Shown here in pieces: positions 42,845 through 52,351 of a stretch of 64,000 bases of DNA. The notes beneath the pieces were generated by a model. It saw only the letters and a program-made list of their open reading frames with translations, had not been told where the DNA came from and searched no databases. The stretch lies in assembly GCA_020629155.1 (NCBI GenBank), contig JAHDDW010000014.1, positions 1 through 64,000 of the forward strand, given 5' to 3'. Every line of letters starts with the position of its first letter. The first letter of the stretch is position 1. The position numbers and the translations under genes were made by a program. The DNA comes from Acidimicrobiales bacterium (GTDB lineage Bacteria > Actinomycetota > Acidimicrobiia > Acidimicrobiales > SZUA-35).

Positions 42845-43656
42845 TAAAGCTGTTGGCAGTGGGGGCACCAGGTGGTTGTGCGAGCGTCGAGCTGTTGCGA
42901 AATCATGGGTGTGTCGCAGCGAACGCATGGTTCTCCTGCTTGACCATAGGCATAGAGCTGCTTTTGGTTCGTTCCTTGGTTGCCTTGCGCATCGACATAG
43001 TTGTTCAGTGTTGTGCCGCCGTTGTCGATTCCTTTTTGCAGTACTTCTTTGATAGTTTCCAAAAGAATTGTGGCTTGTGATTCGGTGAGCGTTGTGCGCA
43101 TTGGATGGATGCGGGCAAGCCACAGCGCTTCATCTGCATAGATATTGCCGACCCCAGCAATAGGTTTCTGCGACAACAGCTGCGTTTTGATTTTGCGTTT
43201 GCTTTTTTGGAGACGCTTCCAAAACGCTGTTGCGTCAAGCGCTGGATCGAAAGGCTCAGGCCCCATTGTCCGCAGTGCGCCGATATGGTTATACTCGCCT
43301 GCTTTAGTCACATAGATTCGGCCGAAGCGGCGAACATCGTTAAATTCAAAAAAGCGTGTCTCTTGCGCGTCGTCTTGTAGAAGCCACCATGCACGCGTGT
43401 AGTTATCTTCGGCCATGTCAATGCTGAGACGCAGCTTGCCTGTCATGCCCAGGTGAATGATAAGTTCACGACCGTCATCGAGAGCAGTAATGAGAAACTT
43501 GCCGCGACGGCGCATCTCGCCGAAACGTGCGCCTTCGATTTCTCTCGCTGGTGTAAATTTCTCCGAGCTATGCGAGCTAGCTTCTATGACGGTGAGGCCA
43601 GAGAGCTTTGGGGCCAGCTGGCGGCGGATCGTTTCAACTTCTGGCAACTCAGGCAT
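42844..43656 (-). CDS. mutM: Formamidopyrimidine-DNA glycosylase
   Basis: Removes 8-oxoguanine and other oxidised purines and nicks the site. 270 aa: the N-terminal PELPEVETIRR (catalytic Pro2, Glu3), Lys in RRRGKFL, GVGNIYADEALW, and a C-terminal zinc finger CVRCDTPM...TWCPHC. TAACGT (43663-43668, minus strand) ends 6 bases before the ATG, suggesting a leaderless start. The gene ends at the boundary of the repeat element. Confidence 0.96.
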   Translation of the reverse strand: MPELPEVETIRRQLAPKLSGLTVIEASSHSSEKFTPAREIEGARFGEMRRRGKFLITALDDGRELIIHLGMTGKLRLSIDMAEDNYTRAWWLLQDDAQETRFFEFNDVRRFGRIYVTKAGEYNHIGALRTMGPEPFDPALDATAFWKRLQKSKRKIKTQLLSQKPIAGVGNIYADEALWLARIHPMRTTLTESQATILLETIKEVLQKGIDNGGTTLNNYVDAQGNQGTNQKQLYAYGQAGEPCVRCDTPMISQQLDARTTTWCPHCQQL

Positions 43657-43735
43657 CGTGTAACGTTAAACTTTCTGATAGTAAATTACAAGTGTATACG
43701 CCTGCGTGGCAACGCCCCGAGCGGAGCGGAAATAG

Positions 43736-43777
43736 AAAGATGTAAAGAAGATCTCTAGAGATCCTCTTTACATCTTT
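43736..43777 (-). terminator. argS terminator hairpin
   Basis: AAAGATGTAAAG (43736-43747) pairs with CTTTACATCTTT (43766-43777), and the inner GATCTCTAGAGATC is itself a palindrome. The argS stop codon is in the hairpin, and a pyrimidine run (TCTATTTCC on the minus strand) follows. Confidence 0.75.
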
Positions 43778-45537
43778 TCAGGAACCTGGATCAGCAATAT
43801 GTCTAAAATTGCTGTGAAGATAGACTGTGTTGTTTCTAGCAGCGCTAACCAAGACTGCTGGGTTTCTGCGTTTGGTTCTGAAAGAATATGGCATTTGTCA
43901 TAGAAACGGTTAAACGTTGCCGCAAGCACATAGCTATATTCAGCGATTATATTTGGTGCGTTGCCAGCGACAGCTCGTTCGACTATTTCAGGCAGTTTCG
44001 TCAGTTCAAGTTGTACGTTGCGTTCTTCGTCACAGGTGGCAGCGCCAAGCGTCCCAGCGTGTAGCCCTGCATCGGCTGCTTTCTGTAACGCCGATTTGAT
44101 GCGCACCGCTACATATTGCAGGTATGGCCCTGTTTGGCCTTTCAGCTCGGTGAACTTTTCAAGATCGAAAATATAGTTCGTTGTTCTATGGTTCGACAAT
44201 TCGCCATAAGTCAACGCCGCTAGACCAACCAGTTCAATAACGCTAGCCCGCTCAGTTTCGCTCAGATCTTCGGCTAAGTTGTTTTCTTCGATTTGCGCGG
44301 CAGCAAGTTTTTGTGCATCAGCAACAAGCTCTCCCAATCGTGGCAGCTTGCCGTCACGTGTTTTAAAAGGCTTATTGTCTTTGCCAGTGACCATTCCATG
44401 TGATGCGTGAATTAGTTGTGTCGAAGCAGGTGCCATCTTGGCCTTATCGGCTGCTCGGAAAAGCTGCTGGAAATGCAATGACTGGCGTGCATCAGTAACA
44501 TACACAATAGCGTGTGGCGCAGGTCCTTTCACTCGCTGTTCAATTGTTGCTAAGTCGCTTGTGGCGTAACTATAGCCGCCACGAGAGTTCTGCAACATAA
44601 ACGGAGGCAGCTCTTTTTTATCTTTAGGGTCGGCAACATCGATAATAAGCGCCCCGTCGCTTTCTTGTGCTATCTGGTTTGCGACAAGTTTTTCAATCAT
44701 CGGCGCCATATCATCAGCGACACTTGCCTCGCCGAGCCAAAGCTCGAAATGGACGCCAAGTTCTGCATAGATCGCAGTCATATCAGCAACAGAAAGTGTG
44801 CGGAAATGGTTCCACAACGCTCGATAGCCTAGATGGCCTTTTTGTAACGCTAGTGTTGCTTGCTGCGCTTTTGCTGCGAAGGCTTTGTCTTCTTTGCAGC
44901 GAGCTGATGCTTGCGGATAAAGCTCCTCTAAATCTTCAATTGTCACAGGCGATTCGGTTGGATACGGCCCCTCAGAAGTGGCAGCACCGTCAGCGAAATA
45001 GGGCAGTTCAGGCGACGCGTCTTCGATCGCTGCGATAAGTTGCCCCATAGGCAGACCCCAGTCACCCAGGTGCACATCGCCGATAGCGTCGTATCGGGCA
45101 AAACGGTAAAGCCTTTTAACGCTTTCGCCGATAACGGCTGGGCGCAGGTGCCCGACATGAAGGCTTTTGGCGATGTTCGGGCCGCCATAGTCAACAATCA
45201 CTTGCTGGTTTTTTGCTTCGATGCCGAAATGATTACCAGCAGTGAGCTGCGCGCTTTGTTCTGCAAGAAAATCATCTTCCACACTGATGTTAAGAAAGCC
45301 AGGGCCTGCAACGTCTGCGAGTGCTATGCGATGGTCGTCGTTGAGCGCTGCGGCCAGCGCTGTTGCTAACTCGCGAGGGTTTTTGCCAGCTTTTTTGGCG
45401 AGCGGAAGCGCACCGTTGCATTGGAACTGGCACAAGTCTGGACGCTGTGAAACAACAACATCGCCATAGCTTGGATCTAACCCTTGAGCTGTGAAAACGC
45501 TTTGAACAAGCTCGGTAAGTTCACGAAGTAAAGACAT
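43768..45537 (-). CDS. argS: Arginyl-tRNA synthetase
   Basis: Charges tRNA-Arg with arginine. Class I enzyme of 589 aa: N-terminal additional domain (1-100), HIGH motif as HVGHLR in GPNIAKSLHVGHLRPAVIGE, conserved GDVHLGDWGLPMGQLIA, YVTDARQSLHFQQLF, and the KMSK-equivalent region MVTGKDNKPFKTRDG (this class lacks a canonical KMSK). The C-terminal anticodon domain ends AILDILLIQVPEKM. TAGACT (45544-45549, minus strand) ends 6 bases before the ATG: leaderless. Confidence 0.97.
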   Translation of the reverse strand: MSLLRELTELVQSVFTAQGLDPSYGDVVVSQRPDLCQFQCNGALPLAKKAGKNPRELATALAAALNDDHRIALADVAGPGFLNISVEDDFLAEQSAQLTAGNHFGIEAKNQQVIVDYGGPNIAKSLHVGHLRPAVIGESVKRLYRFARYDAIGDVHLGDWGLPMGQLIAAIEDASPELPYFADGAATSEGPYPTESPVTIEDLEELYPQASARCKEDKAFAAKAQQATLALQKGHLGYRALWNHFRTLSVADMTAIYAELGVHFELWLGEASVADDMAPMIEKLVANQIAQESDGALIIDVADPKDKKELPPFMLQNSRGGYSYATSDLATIEQRVKGPAPHAIVYVTDARQSLHFQQLFRAADKAKMAPASTQLIHASHGMVTGKDNKPFKTRDGKLPRLGELVADAQKLAAAQIEENNLAEDLSETERASVIELVGLAALTYGELSNHRTTNYIFDLEKFTELKGQTGPYLQYVAVRIKSALQKAADAGLHAGTLGAATCDEERNVQLELTKLPEIVERAVAGNAPNIIAEYSYVLAATFNRFYDKCHILSEPNAETQQSWLALLETTQSIFTAILDILLIQVPEKM

Positions 45538-45699
45538 TCCACTAGTCTAGAGGTATCCACGCATAGAGCGGATATTTTTATGGCTAGAACAAAAGGTAGG
45601 TAGTAAGATCTCCACCATGAGCTATGAAAATGCATAACAGACTTAACGAGTAGCGATCTTGAAGCTTGTTAATCATATGCGCTTAGCCTGGGTATCGGC

Positions 45700-45705
45700 T
45701 AACAT
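45700..45705 (+). promoter_or_regulatory. -10 box of the RNA ligase gene (leaderless)
   Basis: TAACAT ends 6 bases before GTG 45712. This places the gene start well upstream of the longest open frame and shows that the sequence before the frameshift belongs to the gene. Confidence 0.6.
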
Positions 45706-45711
45706 AGCTGC

Positions 45712-46787
45712 GTGAGAATATCTACATTGTTTGACCAAAGTCTTTTAGAGGAAATGCTTTCTGACGGGTATGTAAGACGATTCGAACATAAGAACGGAGA
45801 CATCGCAGGATATATTACACAGCGAAAGCTCAGTGGGAAAAAATTTGGAATGACGTGACATTGAATTGTCGAGGTCTTCTTGTTGATTCTCAAGGAAACA
45901 TTTTAGCTAGACCATTTCCAAAATTTTTTAACATTGGTGAACAGCCTGAACAAGACAGACTGCGTGTCGGCACTTCTTTCCAGATGTTTGAAAAGCTTGA
46001 TGGATCGCTAGGAATTCTCTATGAATGGAATAAAAAAGCTTGCATAGCGACGAGAGGTTCATTTCACTCTGATCAAGCGGAATGGGCGTCAAATTTTTTA
46101 GTGGAACAATATCCAACTTGCGCGGCTCCTGTTGCTGTGACAGCGCTGTTTGAAATTATTTACCCCGAAAATCGCATTGTCGTGGACTACGGAAATCGCA
46201 AAGATTTAGTTTTTCTGGCAGCTATCGACAATCATGATGCTAAGCGTGTCGAATTTGATTGGTCTGGTCCGAAGGCGAAAGTCTATAAATTCGACCATGT
46301 TAAACAGATATCTGCTGAGAAAAAGCAAGATGATTTTGCTGCATTTGACACAGGTAATTTCGAAGGTTTCGTAGCAGAATATAGCGATGGTTACCGAGTG
46401 AAAATTAAGCTCGATGAGTATGTACGGCTTCATCGAATTATGGCTCACACAACGAACAAATCTATCTGGGAAGCGTTAGCTGCTCAGTCTGACTTATCAC
46501 AAATGCTTGAGTCAGTTCCCGATGAATTCTATGACTGGGTGCAAAGCGAGATTAGTTCTTTTGTCGACCAATACGAAGAAATCGATTTGGAATGCCAAAA
46601 GAGATATCAAACAATAGTTAAGAAAATTGGGTCAGACTTTGAACGTAGAGATTTTGCAGAGCAGGCAAAGTCGAGCGAATTATCAGCTGTTCTGTTCGCA
46701 ATGTTGGACAACAGGTCGTATGAGAAACATATTTGGAAAACTCTTAAACCCATCACAATAAAGTATCCACCACTAGGATGCGGATAG
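45712..46787 (+). CDS. T4 Rnl1-like RNA ligase, with a frameshift
   Basis: ATP-dependent RNA ligases seal 5'-phosphate/3'-OH ends via a lysyl-AMP. Motif I is FEKLDGSLG (Lys nucleophile), FEIIYPENRIV, FEGFVAEY (IV) and VKIKL (V) are present. The gene starts at GTG 45712 (RISTLFDQSLLEEMLSDGYV...). It shifts frame at an A6 run (45838-45843): one extra A would join ...YITQRKLSGKK to IWNDVTLNCRGLL, the conserved Rnl1 block. As given, the first frame stops at 45858, and the second is open from 45855. The repaired length is about 358 aa. No repair partner gene lies next to it. Confidence 0.82.
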
Positions 46788-46799
46788 TTAGATCTCCAG

Positions 46800-48038
46800 T
46801 TAAGTTAGAGATGACAGTGCGTTTAGAATTTTCTTAGCGGCGATTCGCCCTGAGCGTAAAGCACCGTTGATTGAAGGCTCGGCGAGGTAATCGCCGCAGA
46901 ACCAAACACCGTTGTTGCTGTGGAGGTAGCCAGGTCTTTTATAGCCTAACTTTTGCAAGGGGTGGGCTTTGCGGATATGTTGCACATCGAGCACTTCCCA
47001 TTTTTCAACCTGCGGACCGAACCAGTCGACAAGCTGGTTTGTTATGGCGGTTGGAGCCTGCTCAACGCTTGACGGTACGCTTGCAACAATAGTAGCCTTG
47101 TCGGTAGGCGCATAGCGTTGGCTGATGTTGCTCATTATCGCAACTGAATTGATTGGCGCTTTGCCGCTTGCGTTCAACAGCAAGTACGGCTTTGTAAACG
47201 GCGGCTCTGGTGCACTGAACCAGACACTTGTCGTTGCATGCCAACGTGCTAAATCGGGCAACTCTTTTGCGTCGGTCAGTTTCGAAGCGGTTGAAACGTC
47301 GGTCGCCACAAGCGTCGCATCTGCTTTCTGCGTCGTTCCGTCAGCAAAGGTCAGCGCTGAAGATGTAACCTTGGCGACTTCTGAGCCTAGTTTCAGTGTT
47401 TCGGGGCTAAGTTTCTGCGATAGTTGTGTCGCGATTTGCCCCATCCCTTGTGCAGGCACAGCCGATGAACCTTTGGCTAGCATCGCGAAAGTGAATTCTG
47501 TAAATCGGCTTGATGTTTGCAACGTCGGGTCTAACGTAATGCCAGCAAATAATGGCTGCAAAAAGTTGGTGACTATCTTGTCACTAAAACCATAGTTCTC
47601 AAAAAGTTTCTCAGTTGGCAGGTCATCACGCACCCACAGATCGTCAAGGCTTGCGCCGAGAATATTTCTGCGCATAGCTAAAAGTTTGGTTTTGTCTCGC
47701 AGCGATCCCACAGGGGCGAGAAGCGTTTTGAAAAGATCTTTCGGGTTCCTAAACGGATCGCCAATGGTGTGAAACTTGTCGTTTTTATAGAGCATTGATC
47801 CTGGAGTAAAATTACAAAGCTCAAGTGCATCATAGTCAAGAAGGCGTTTCGCTTCAGGGTAGTCAGTTAGCAGAATCTGGAACCCAGCATCAACGATATG
47901 GCCATCAATAATTCGACTGGCGACTCGTCCTCCTGGTTGCGATGCCGACTCAAAAACGTTGACGCTATGGCCTTGTGCTTCTAACTCAATCGCTGCGGCT
48001 AAGCCAGCGAGCCCAGCCCCGACAATGTGTATATGCAT
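46800..48038 (-). CDS. FAD-dependent amine oxidase/phytoene desaturase-like oxidoreductase
   Basis: 412 aa. The N-terminal dinucleotide-binding motif IHIVGAGLAGLAAAIELEAQGHSVNVFESASQPGGRVAS is followed by the family's GHIVDAGFQILLTDYPEA. The C-terminal FAD motif is GVWFCGDYLAEPSINGALRSGRIAA. Members oxidise amines, protoporphyrinogen or carotenoid precursors; the substrate is not readable. Length is somewhat short for a phytoene desaturase. Monocistronic and convergent with the RNA ligase gene. Confidence 0.85.
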   Translation of the reverse strand: MHIHIVGAGLAGLAAAIELEAQGHSVNVFESASQPGGRVASRIIDGHIVDAGFQILLTDYPEAKRLLDYDALELCNFTPGSMLYKNDKFHTIGDPFRNPKDLFKTLLAPVGSLRDKTKLLAMRRNILGASLDDLWVRDDLPTEKLFENYGFSDKIVTNFLQPLFAGITLDPTLQTSSRFTEFTFAMLAKGSSAVPAQGMGQIATQLSQKLSPETLKLGSEVAKVTSSALTFADGTTQKADATLVATDVSTASKLTDAKELPDLARWHATTSVWFSAPEPPFTKPYLLLNASGKAPINSVAIMSNISQRYAPTDKATIVASVPSSVEQAPTAITNQLVDWFGPQVEKWEVLDVQHIRKAHPLQKLGYKRPGYLHSNNGVWFCGDYLAEPSINGALRSGRIAAKKILNALSSLT

Positions 48039-48287
48039 TACGTTTTTCTATCAGAATTATTTAAGCCTGACTCTATTTGTCCGTTTTTTATTAAATTGCT
48101 TAACAAGAAATCACTAAAACTTGCGTGAAGCATCTCCAAGCGGAGCGGACCTCGGCTCTCGGAGCGATGAGGGTAGTTACAATTAGAAGATGCCATATAG
48201 GTAGATTATAACAAGAGGAATAGTCCTATAGAATCTATAGAAAATATGGTTGTGTGCCGAAAACATTCATGAGATAAGGGAAGGTCT

Positions 48288-48689
48288 ATGTTTGCTCGAC
48301 ACAAGCAAGACACAGAACGAGGGGCTAGTATTGTCGAGTTTGCTTTGGTAGCACCTGTCCTGTTGATGCTGTTGCTCGGCATAGTCCAAGTAGGTATTGT
48401 CCTGAATCAGAAGCAAGGTTTGCAAGCCGCAGCAAGAGAAGGCGCTAGGACAGCTTCTCTGGCATCGAGTGATGCAGCTTCGATAACGCAAGATGTGCTA
48501 AACACGATGGAAGGTATTTCGATATCTTCACCCATTATCACGATTACGCCAAACGTTGATCAACCCTGTGCGGGAAGATCAGGACAACCTGTAACAGTAA
48601 ATATCGAGACAACAACACAATTAGATGTTCCGTTTGTCTCAGGGCAAGCTATAGCTATTGCAGGTGAAGGAACTTTCCGCTGTGAATAG
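48288..48689 (+). CDS. tadE: TadE-like minor pilin/assembly protein
   Basis: 133 aa. Starts with the classic TadE segment QDTERGASIVEFALVAPVLLMLLLGIVQVGIVL (ERGAS followed by Glu and a membrane helix, about 15-45), then AAREGARTASLAS. TadE-type pseudopilins need processing by a prepilin peptidase and help assemble the Tad/Flp pilus. GGGAAGG precedes the ATG. The tadG gene overlaps its 3' end by 8 bases. Confidence 0.87.
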   Translation: MFARHKQDTERGASIVEFALVAPVLLMLLLGIVQVGIVLNQKQGLQAAAREGARTASLASSDAASITQDVLNTMEGISISSPIITITPNVDQPCAGRSGQPVTVNIETTTQLDVPFVSGQAIAIAGEGTFRCE

Positions 48690-49644
48690 CCAATCAGAAC
48701 GAGGGGCGAGCACTGTTTTTTTAGCGTTGAGTTTAGTTATGTTAGGTGCGTTCGCAGCGCTTGGAGTAGACGCTGGACAGTTCTGGACGACACGACGTTC
48801 ACTCGTAACTGCAACCGACGCTGCTGCTTTAGCAGGAGCGAACGCCGTAGTTGATGGTCAAGATGGTTGCAGTGCTGCATATAGCTATTTACAACTTAAT
48901 TACGAAAATCTAGACGCCTACACATGTACGCAGACATCTTCTGGGGGGTCTGACGGGGTAATACAAGTAACAGCTACAGACGATGTAGCTTTTGCTTTCG
49001 CTCCTATAATCGGCATTTCAAGCAGGCCAGCTGAGTCGAGCACATCAGCCTCTTTCGGAGTAGAACTTGAGTCTGGTTTACGTCCTTTTGCGTTCTGTGA
49101 ACAAGCTACTACTGATTTACAACAATGGCTTGTAAACCCAACAGTAAAACAAACTATACGGTTTTCATTCACCAGTGATACGAACGTAGCAGCATGTAGC
49201 GCAAACGGCGCCGCTCCAGGAAACTGGGGATTCGTCGACTTTAACGGAGGGTCAAATAACACACCAGAAATAGTTGATTGGATTCTTAACAGCTACCCAG
49301 AGGGAGTAATGACAACGTCTGCAATCACTTCATGTTCGGTCGAACCCGTTGGATGCTATGAAGGATCACCTGGCGCGCTGTCAGGAGCGCATAAATCTGC
49401 ATTAACAACACTTAAAAACTCTGGTGCGTTATTTTCTGTTGCATTATTCAGTCACGCTGAGGGCAACGGAGCGAACTTGCAAATGAAATTAACTAAAATC
49501 GTAAGTGCAAAGTTGACAGACTTCAAAGTTACAGGTAAGAACAGCGGAAGGTATATCGAAGTAGAATTGCAGCCAGGGATTATCCAAGATGGGGACCCTG
49601 AACCGTCGGTAAAGATTTGTAGCGTCGATGGTGCCAACTGTTAA
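48682..49644 (+). CDS. TadG-like pilus assembly protein
   Basis: 320 aa from GTG 48682, which overlaps the tadE stop. NSQSERGASTVFLALSLVMLGAFAALGVDAGQFWTTRRSLVTATDAAALAGA is the standard Tad N-terminal helix region. The rest is an extracytoplasmic domain with several cysteines (for example SCSVEPVGC). The von Willebrand A domain that many TadG proteins carry is not seen; a vWA is instead fused to the TadB protein encoded nearby. Convergent with the tadC end of the main Tad operon. Confidence 0.8.
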   Translation: MNSQSERGASTVFLALSLVMLGAFAALGVDAGQFWTTRRSLVTATDAAALAGANAVVDGQDGCSAAYSYLQLNYENLDAYTCTQTSSGGSDGVIQVTATDDVAFAFAPIIGISSRPAESSTSASFGVELESGLRPFAFCEQATTDLQQWLVNPTVKQTIRFSFTSDTNVAACSANGAAPGNWGFVDFNGGSNNTPEIVDWILNSYPEGVMTTSAITSCSVEPVGCYEGSPGALSGAHKSALTTLKNSGALFSVALFSHAEGNGANLQMKLTKIVSAKLTDFKVTGKNSGRYIEVELQPGIIQDGDPEPSVKICSVDGANC

Positions 49645-50540
49645 CCCAAACCATTTTGGGCTACCCTAATAATAACAGGTCCGATTAACACAATAAATAG
49701 TGCGGGTAACATACAAAAAACCATCGGGAAAATAAGTTTTACAGGGAGGCGCATAGCTGCTTCTTCAGCGGCTAGCCGTTGAAGTTCTCGCATTTGTTCA
49801 CTTTGTGTGCGAAGTATGCGTGCAATAGGTATACCTAGATGGTCTGCTTGGCGAATGGCAGAAATAAATTGTTTAAGTTCCTCGACATCGGTTCGGTCTA
49901 CTACTTGACCCAAGGCATCATGGCGTGTTTGCCCCAAGCGAATTGCATAAAGCACACGAGCAAACTCTTCAACAAGGGGTCCTTCAGAGCTTTGTACAAC
50001 TTTGCGTAAGGCACTATCGAAACCTAAACCAGATTCGACGATGACGGTTAACTGGTCCATCACTTCGGGAAGGTCCGAGCGGATAGCTTTCTGCCGTGCG
50101 TCTGCGGCGCGACTGATCCGAATATCTGGTAGCAGAAATCCAACAAAGGCCGAAAAGATAGATAGTGCTAGTTTGGTGAGAAAAGGATTAAATGGTGCGA
50201 ATAGAAATACAAGTAAACCTATAAGGATGCCGCTAACCAATTTTATCCCTAGCAAAACTTCGATGGATATTTTAGCGACGAAACCTGAAAGAATTAACTT
50301 TTCAGCAGTAGATTCAGTAAACCCTCCAGGAGTTAATTTTTTGATGTAACGTGCTAAAGTTAGAAACGGCGGCATAAGAACTCGTTCTAAAGGCGAGACG
50401 CTCAATTTGCGTTGACGAAAAGGTGAAATTGGTCGGTTCGTTAAGAGATTGGGTTTCTGTCGTGGCGCAAATATGTAGAAAAGTAAACCAAGTGAAATAA
50501 CTATGGAGGTACTCGCTGCATAGATAGTTATCGTTGTCAT
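49641..50540 (-). CDS. tadC: TadC-like type II secretion F-domain platform protein
   Basis: Inner-membrane platform for the Tad pilus motor. 299 aa: one N-terminal helix, then the T2SSF domain (about 145-270; LPEVMDQLTVIVESGLGFDSALRKVV, FARVLYAIRLGQTRHDALGQVVDRT, AIRQADHLGIPIARIL) and two C-terminal helices (LIFPMVFCMLPALFIVLIGPVII). Its start overlaps the stop of the vWA-TadB gene by 4 bases. Last gene of the operon. Confidence 0.9.
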   Translation of the reverse strand: MTTITIYAASTSIVISLGLLFYIFAPRQKPNLLTNRPISPFRQRKLSVSPLERVLMPPFLTLARYIKKLTPGGFTESTAEKLILSGFVAKISIEVLLGIKLVSGILIGLLVFLFAPFNPFLTKLALSIFSAFVGFLLPDIRISRAADARQKAIRSDLPEVMDQLTVIVESGLGFDSALRKVVQSSEGPLVEEFARVLYAIRLGQTRHDALGQVVDRTDVEELKQFISAIRQADHLGIPIARILRTQSEQMRELQRLAAEEAAMRLPVKLIFPMVFCMLPALFIVLIGPVIIRVAQNGLG

Positions 50541-52351
50541 AGCGACACCGATGAGATCATTTTTTTGAGCCAGAGACCACCCAAAATGAGAAGCAGTAGC
50601 TGACAGCCAAATAAGCCATACCCGATTGAAGTTCCCCAGATACCTTCAAAGTATTCTGGGTTTATCAGAGCTATGAGAAGCGTTAACGATGGCGGTAATC
50701 CAAGCAGAACAAAAGCTGATAGTCTTCCTTCCGCAGTCAAAGCAGACACTTGCGCTTTCAGACGAATCCGTGCGCGTATTGTTTGTGACACATTTTCTAA
50801 TACTTCGACGAGGTCGCCACCGACTTGCGCGTTTATTTCTATTGCGTCAACAGCCCATTGCATGTCATTATTTCCAGTTCGGCTAGCGACGGCTCCTAAA
50901 GATTGAGTTAAATCTCCGCCGATTCTTGCTTCGATTAAGGCTCTGTTGAGCTCAGAATGAATCGGCTCGTGGACATCTTTTGTTACAGCGTTCACTGCTT
51001 GAGGTAAAGAGTACCCTGCCTTCAAAGAGTTTGATAGTAAATTCAACACAGCAGGGAGTTGATCAGCAAATTTTTTAAGTCGACGCTTACGTAGTAAACG
51101 CAAAAAAAGGTTAGGTAAAGCAATCCCTAGAAAACCTGCGAAAAGGCCGAAAAAGAAACCAAATGCTAGAGAAGCGATAGCAGCTAGAAACATGGTCAGC
51201 AAAACGATAATAAGGAGAAATTCTCCTGCTCGTATTTCTAAACCAGCCTGTTCAATTTTTAGTGCCAGGTCAGCTTTTGTTTCGTTTCGGACAAGGTTAC
51301 CTTCAAAAACGTTAGTGGCATTTTGTCGCAGTTCTCGAAGTGTGGCAAGTTGAGGTGAGCGGTTAGACTTTTTTTGTGAGTGGTCTTTCCGGCTCGATAC
51401 GAGGTACCATCCTGTGCAAACCACCGCACCACATAGCAATACGGTGCCTACCCACAACAAACTTGCCGACGAAGCAAAACTTTCGGTAGAAAGAAATACT
51501 TGTGGGTCTGGCTGGGCAGTAAATGTTGCCGAGTCGCCTTTGCTGAGAGCCGAAGGTAGAACTGTTCTTGACCAATTGGTAGAACCAACTTGGATAGTTA
51601 CAGAAGTTTGACCTTCTTCCGGGAAAGGAGCAATGATCTCATATTCAACGCCGAGACCAATAGCAATATCGCTAAAAATTTGCTCTAAGTCTTGCGTTGA
51701 ATCAGCAGAAACGCTTTGACCGCCAGATGCTTGAGCGAGTTGTTGTAACACCTCGCTATTTGCTTCGTCCGTTGCTAGACCAACAGAAAAAAGACGAGCA
51801 GATGAACTTTCTACTGCCTCTATACTTTCTTCGAGCGTTGATTCGCTGACAGTGTCGCCACCGTCACTTAAAAGCACAACGGCTTGTCTGTTCGTCTGTG
51901 GTAACGATTGCAGGCCGATAGCAACCCCGTCATAAAGAGACGTTTCACCTTGAGCCTGAAGGTTATTTATAGCTGCTAGCAGAGAATCTTGGTTAGAAGT
52001 GGCTGGTTGAAGCAATGTCGATTTTTCACCCGCAGCGATAATAGACACAAGAGAGTCTTGGGGTAGGGAAGAAATAAACTGAATTGCGGCTTCTTGCGCC
52101 GACGCTAAGGCTTCGCCTTGCATCGAACCAGAAGTGTCTATAACTAAACTGATGCCAAGCGACTCTACTTGAGTGCCATTGATTTGAAAATCGACAGGTT
52201 TTCCTGCAATTTGTAAAACAACTGTTCCTTCTGTTACCTCTTCAGTATCGAGTGGTTTCAGAAAACGTAAACGAACCTCTCCAGGAGTGCGTGTATCGAT
52301 AGAAATGACAGGTAACTCGGTTGCTTCATTTCCTGAAGACGTGGTTTGCAT
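50537..52351 (-). CDS. tadB: von Willebrand factor A domain fused to TadB-like platform protein
   Basis: 604 aa. Residues 65-260 form a vWA domain with an intact MIDAS (DTSGSMQGE, Asp72/Ser74/Ser76; SDGGDTVSES). Then come a beta-rich linker, a membrane helix (about 300-322), further helices near 380-420 and a TadB T2SSF domain (LPAVLNLLSNSLKAGYSLPQAV, IGGDLTQSLGAVASRT, INAQVGGDLVEVLENVSQTI). No signal peptide precedes the vWA. The ATG follows the TadA stop directly and in the same frame (GGG TAA ATG), so no upstream extension is possible. The topology of the vWA part is therefore uncertain. Confidence 0.88.
   Translation of the reverse strand: MQTTSSGNEATELPVISIDTRTPGEVRLRFLKPLDTEEVTEGTVVLQIAGKPVDFQINGTQVESLGISLVIDTSGSMQGEALASAQEAAIQFISSLPQDSLVSIIAAGEKSTLLQPATSNQDSLLAAINNLQAQGETSLYDGVAIGLQSLPQTNRQAVVLLSDGGDTVSESTLEESIEAVESSSARLFSVGLATDEANSEVLQQLAQASGGQSVSADSTQDLEQIFSDIAIGLGVEYEIIAPFPEEGQTSVTIQVGSTNWSRTVLPSALSKGDSATFTAQPDPQVFLSTESFASSASLLWVGTVLLCGAVVCTGWYLVSSRKDHSQKKSNRSPQLATLRELRQNATNVFEGNLVRNETKADLALKIEQAGLEIRAGEFLLIIVLLTMFLAAIASLAFGFFFGLFAGFLGIALPNLFLRLLRKRRLKKFADQLPAVLNLLSNSLKAGYSLPQAVNAVTKDVHEPIHSELNRALIEARIGGDLTQSLGAVASRTGNNDMQWAVDAIEINAQVGGDLVEVLENVSQTIRARIRLKAQVSALTAEGRLSAFVLLGLPPSLTLLIALINPEYFEGIWGTSIGYGLFGCQLLLLILGGLWLKKMISSVSL

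Noticed and set aside
45838-45858. Programmed -1 ribosomal frameshift in the RNA ligase
   Set aside because: The site reads A AAA TTT in the zero frame, which does not fit the X XXY YYZ slippery rule. Base loss, sequencing error or polymerase slippage is more likely.
48120-48190. Sequence with CCAAGCGGAGCGG and CTCGGAGCG as a tRNA or terminator
   Set aside because: It does not fold into a cloverleaf, and the pairing is too imperfect to call a terminator.
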